Shown here: positions 14,419 through 15,842 of the stretch, piece after piece
Numbering within the stretch: the stretch's first letter is position 1
Layout: each line of letters opens with the position of its first letter
Origin: Methanobacterium sp.
Lineage (GTDB): Archaea > Methanobacteriota > Methanobacteria > Methanobacteriales > Methanobacteriaceae
Direction of reading: 5' to 3'
DNA: 15,842 bases
Assembly (NCBI GenBank): GCA_015661405.1
Contig: JACWMK010000049.1
Location: 1-15,842 of the forward strand
Notes under the pieces: generated by a model
What the model saw: only the letters and a program-made list of their open reading frames with translations
What the model was told of the DNA's origin: nothing
The model's database searches: none
Program-made: the position numbers and the translations under genes

Positions 14419-14894
14419 AATATAATTTGATATATTGAATAAATCTATAAGAATAAACTAATATTTCAATTTTTTTATTAAAAAAAATAATTAACAATTA
14501 TGATTTATGTGAATTAAAAATTCAATTTAGAGACCTTAAATTCATGATTGACATGGAAAGTGAAAATAGGAATATAAAATAAATATGTTACAGAGATCTC
14601 CTAAAAAAAATTAACGAACTTGTTTATAAACGAAAGATTTCATTCTTAATGAAGCTCTCAGAAAAGTCATTAACTAAATTTTTATTGATGAACCAGATAT
14701 TTATAAGTTAAATGATGTAAAGGTTCGATATAAATGAAAATGAAAGAAAGATAATTGTTTTAATGTTTCCATTCCCATATTTTAAAAGCTGTAAAAAATA
14801 GAATCTGTCTTTTTAGTTAATGCAATAATATTTAATAGGGTTACCAATAATATTTAGTATAACGATGGAATAGTGAATCAGTTGGGGATAAGAA
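14419..14894. other. Gene-free stretch with possible coding debris
   Basis: About 475 bases without an intact gene. The middle part (14532-14737) has lower AT content than the rest and reads like broken coding sequence, listed separately. The right end holds the leader of the surface-protein gene: GGGGAT lies 9 bases before the ATG at 14895. Confidence 0.5.
14532..14737 (+). pseudogene. Possible remnant of an unrecognised gene
   Basis: One frame reads DLKFMIDMESENRNIK, a stop, then ICYRDLLKKINELVYKRKIS; an overlapping frame continues FILNEALRKVIN, a stop, IFIDEPDIYKLNDVKVRYK and a stop at 14735. The pieces join naturally into a charged, helical sequence unlike random AT-rich translation, which suggests a gene broken by two stops and a frameshift. 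I cannot name a family. Chance is a real alternative because the pieces are short and no start or binding site is visible. Confidence 0.25.
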
Positions 14895-15542
14895 ATGAAG
14901 AAAAGATATATCATCGGTATTATAATTATTTGTTTTATAGCATTTATTTTCATTCTAGTAAACTTAGAGTCTTCAAATAATGGAAATAATCATCAAATAG
15001 CTTATTCTACTTATAATAATCAAAATATATCATTTGAATATCCTAAAGGTTGGCAAGCTGAAAATAATGGTATTGGAGGGGTTAATGTTTATAATGGATC
15101 ACAAAATAATCATACGGAATGGTTTACTGTTAATACTATTAGTATGGCTGATTACAATTTAATTACCACTGTTATCTTAGAAATTCAATATCCAAATGTT
15201 CAAACTAGTAATAACATTTCAATAGCTACAATTCAAAATCAAATCCTTAATAACAGTACATTAGCTACAATAATCTCAGATATTCAACCAAATATCATCC
15301 AAAATCAAACTGTTAATAACAGTTCAATAGCTTCAATCACCTCAACTCTTGAAGCATCAACTATTCAGAATCAAACTATTAATAACACAAACTATACATC
15401 AGTTGATCCTAATCCAGAAAGTAATGTTGGAGATTATAATTGGAAATATTGTTTTTTCACTAAAAATTATGAAGGTATAATAGTCGCAGGTTACGTTGAT
15501 AATATTACAGTTTTAGAACACGTTGTAGCAACATTCAATTAA
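14895..15542 (+). CDS. Membrane-anchored surface protein with 22-residue repeats
   Basis: A 215-residue exported protein. Residues 1-22 are a basic start (MKKR) and a hydrophobic helix, a signal anchor or signal peptide without a clear lipobox. The mature part opens with YSTYNNQNISFEYPKGWQAE, a pattern known from small PsbP-like and other secreted methanogen proteins (ISFxYPxGW). Between residues 102 and 170 lies a repeat with IQNQ at 113-116, 135-138 and 157-160 and NN at 119, 141 and 163, that is, a period of exactly 22 residues. The end (YNWKYCFFTKNYEGIIVAGY) resembles the closing strands of the same fold, so the repeat looks inserted in a loop. Many N-x-S/T sequons point to glycosylation. 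ATG preceded by GGGGAT. Function unknown; probably cell-surface. Confidence 0.78.
   Translation: MKKRYIIGIIIICFIAFIFILVNLESSNNGNNHQIAYSTYNNQNISFEYPKGWQAENNGIGGVNVYNGSQNNHTEWFTVNTISMADYNLITTVILEIQYPNVQTSNNISIATIQNQILNNSTLATIISDIQPNIIQNQTVNNSSIASITSTLEASTIQNQTINNTNYTSVDPNPESNVGDYNWKYCFFTKNYEGIIVAGYVDNITVLEHVVATFN
15231..15384 (+). repeat. Three 66-base coding repeats
   Basis: Inside the surface-protein gene the codons for IQNQ-x-x-NN recur three times with a spacing of 66 bases (starting near 15231, 15297 and 15363). The DNA copies are similar but not identical, so the amplification is old or under selection at the protein level. Confidence 0.7.
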
Positions 15543-15842
15543 AAGAATCAAAGGACAGTGAAGTTATAATATTTCATTCATACATAATCTAAACTGAATA
15601 ATAATATATAAAATAAATCGTACATCAAAAAAATGAATAAAAGTATACGTCAAAATAATGTCTTCATCTAAAAAAAAATAATCTCTTATATAAAAAGAAT
15701 TCTGTATAATATCCTAATTATTGACTTCAATACGTAAATACAATACCCTAAACATTTTATTTTAACTGCAAACATGTAAAAATGAATTATTATAATATTA
15801 AATATTTTAAAAAATATAAAAAAATATATAATTCAAACATTG
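15543..15842. other. AT-rich intergenic end of the window
   Basis: No open frame with a binding site, RNA gene or clear repeat was seen. A- and T-runs are frequent, but no single terminator is outstanding. Confidence 0.5.

Noticed and set aside
15231..15384. Repeat array as a CRISPR
   Set aside because: The units are in frame inside a coding gene, with no constant repeat and unique spacer structure, and no cas gene is nearby.
1..15842. tRNA, rRNA or insertion sequence
   Set aside because: No cloverleaf-like GC-rich segment with a TTCGAAT-type arm, no rRNA-like sequence and no transposase frame or terminal inverted repeat pair was seen on either strand.

Overview
The window looks like chromosomal DNA of a low-GC methanogenic archaeon, most likely of the order Methanobacteriales (Methanobacterium, Methanobrevibacter or Methanosphaera type). 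The signs are very AT-rich intergenic DNA with long T-runs after genes, archaeal ribosome binding sites (AGGTGAT or G-runs close to the start), TATA-like boxes, several TTG starts with strong binding sites, and proteins with many asparagine-linked glycosylation sequons. This placement is an inference from style; no rRNA or methanogenesis gene is present to prove it.

Layout. 1-1391: two small unrecognised multi-pass membrane proteins in convergent orientation. 1633-2973: a decayed head-to-head pair, a MarR-type regulator and an MFS drug exporter, both without their 5' ends and both carrying stops and frameshifts. 3016-4410: an odd three-part cation diffusion facilitator (CDF) protein with a winged-helix-like N-terminus and an unusual C-terminus. 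4736-7262: a potassium-channel group made of a TMEM175 homologue, a 55-residue small protein, a Kv/KvAP-like channel with the TVGFGD filter, and a second TMEM175 homologue. 7513-9108: a radical SAM protein with an N-terminal Rossmann-like (B12-binding type) domain. 9597-10293: an isolated, broken phage terminase large subunit. 10336-10785: a zinc-ribbon membrane protein. 10885-10986: a GC-rich double hairpin of unknown role. 11077-12308: an AI-2E/PerM family permease followed at once by a 58-residue winged-helix-like protein. 12467-13591: a pentameric ligand-gated ion channel (Cys-loop receptor family) homologue. 13738-14394: a class I SAM-dependent methyltransferase. 14895-15542: a membrane-anchored surface protein with a perfectly periodic 22-residue repeat.

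Taken together this is an accessory region rich in ion channels and transporters, interspersed with wreckage (drug exporter pair, terminase, a possible third decayed gene near 14.6 kb). No single biosynthetic pathway links the genes. The strongest biological points are the archaeal pentameric ligand-gated channel with an unusual pore, the clustering of two TMEM175 channels around a Kv-like channel, and the CDF-type protein whose predicted TM5 metal-site residues are exchanged (DxxxH instead of HxxxD).
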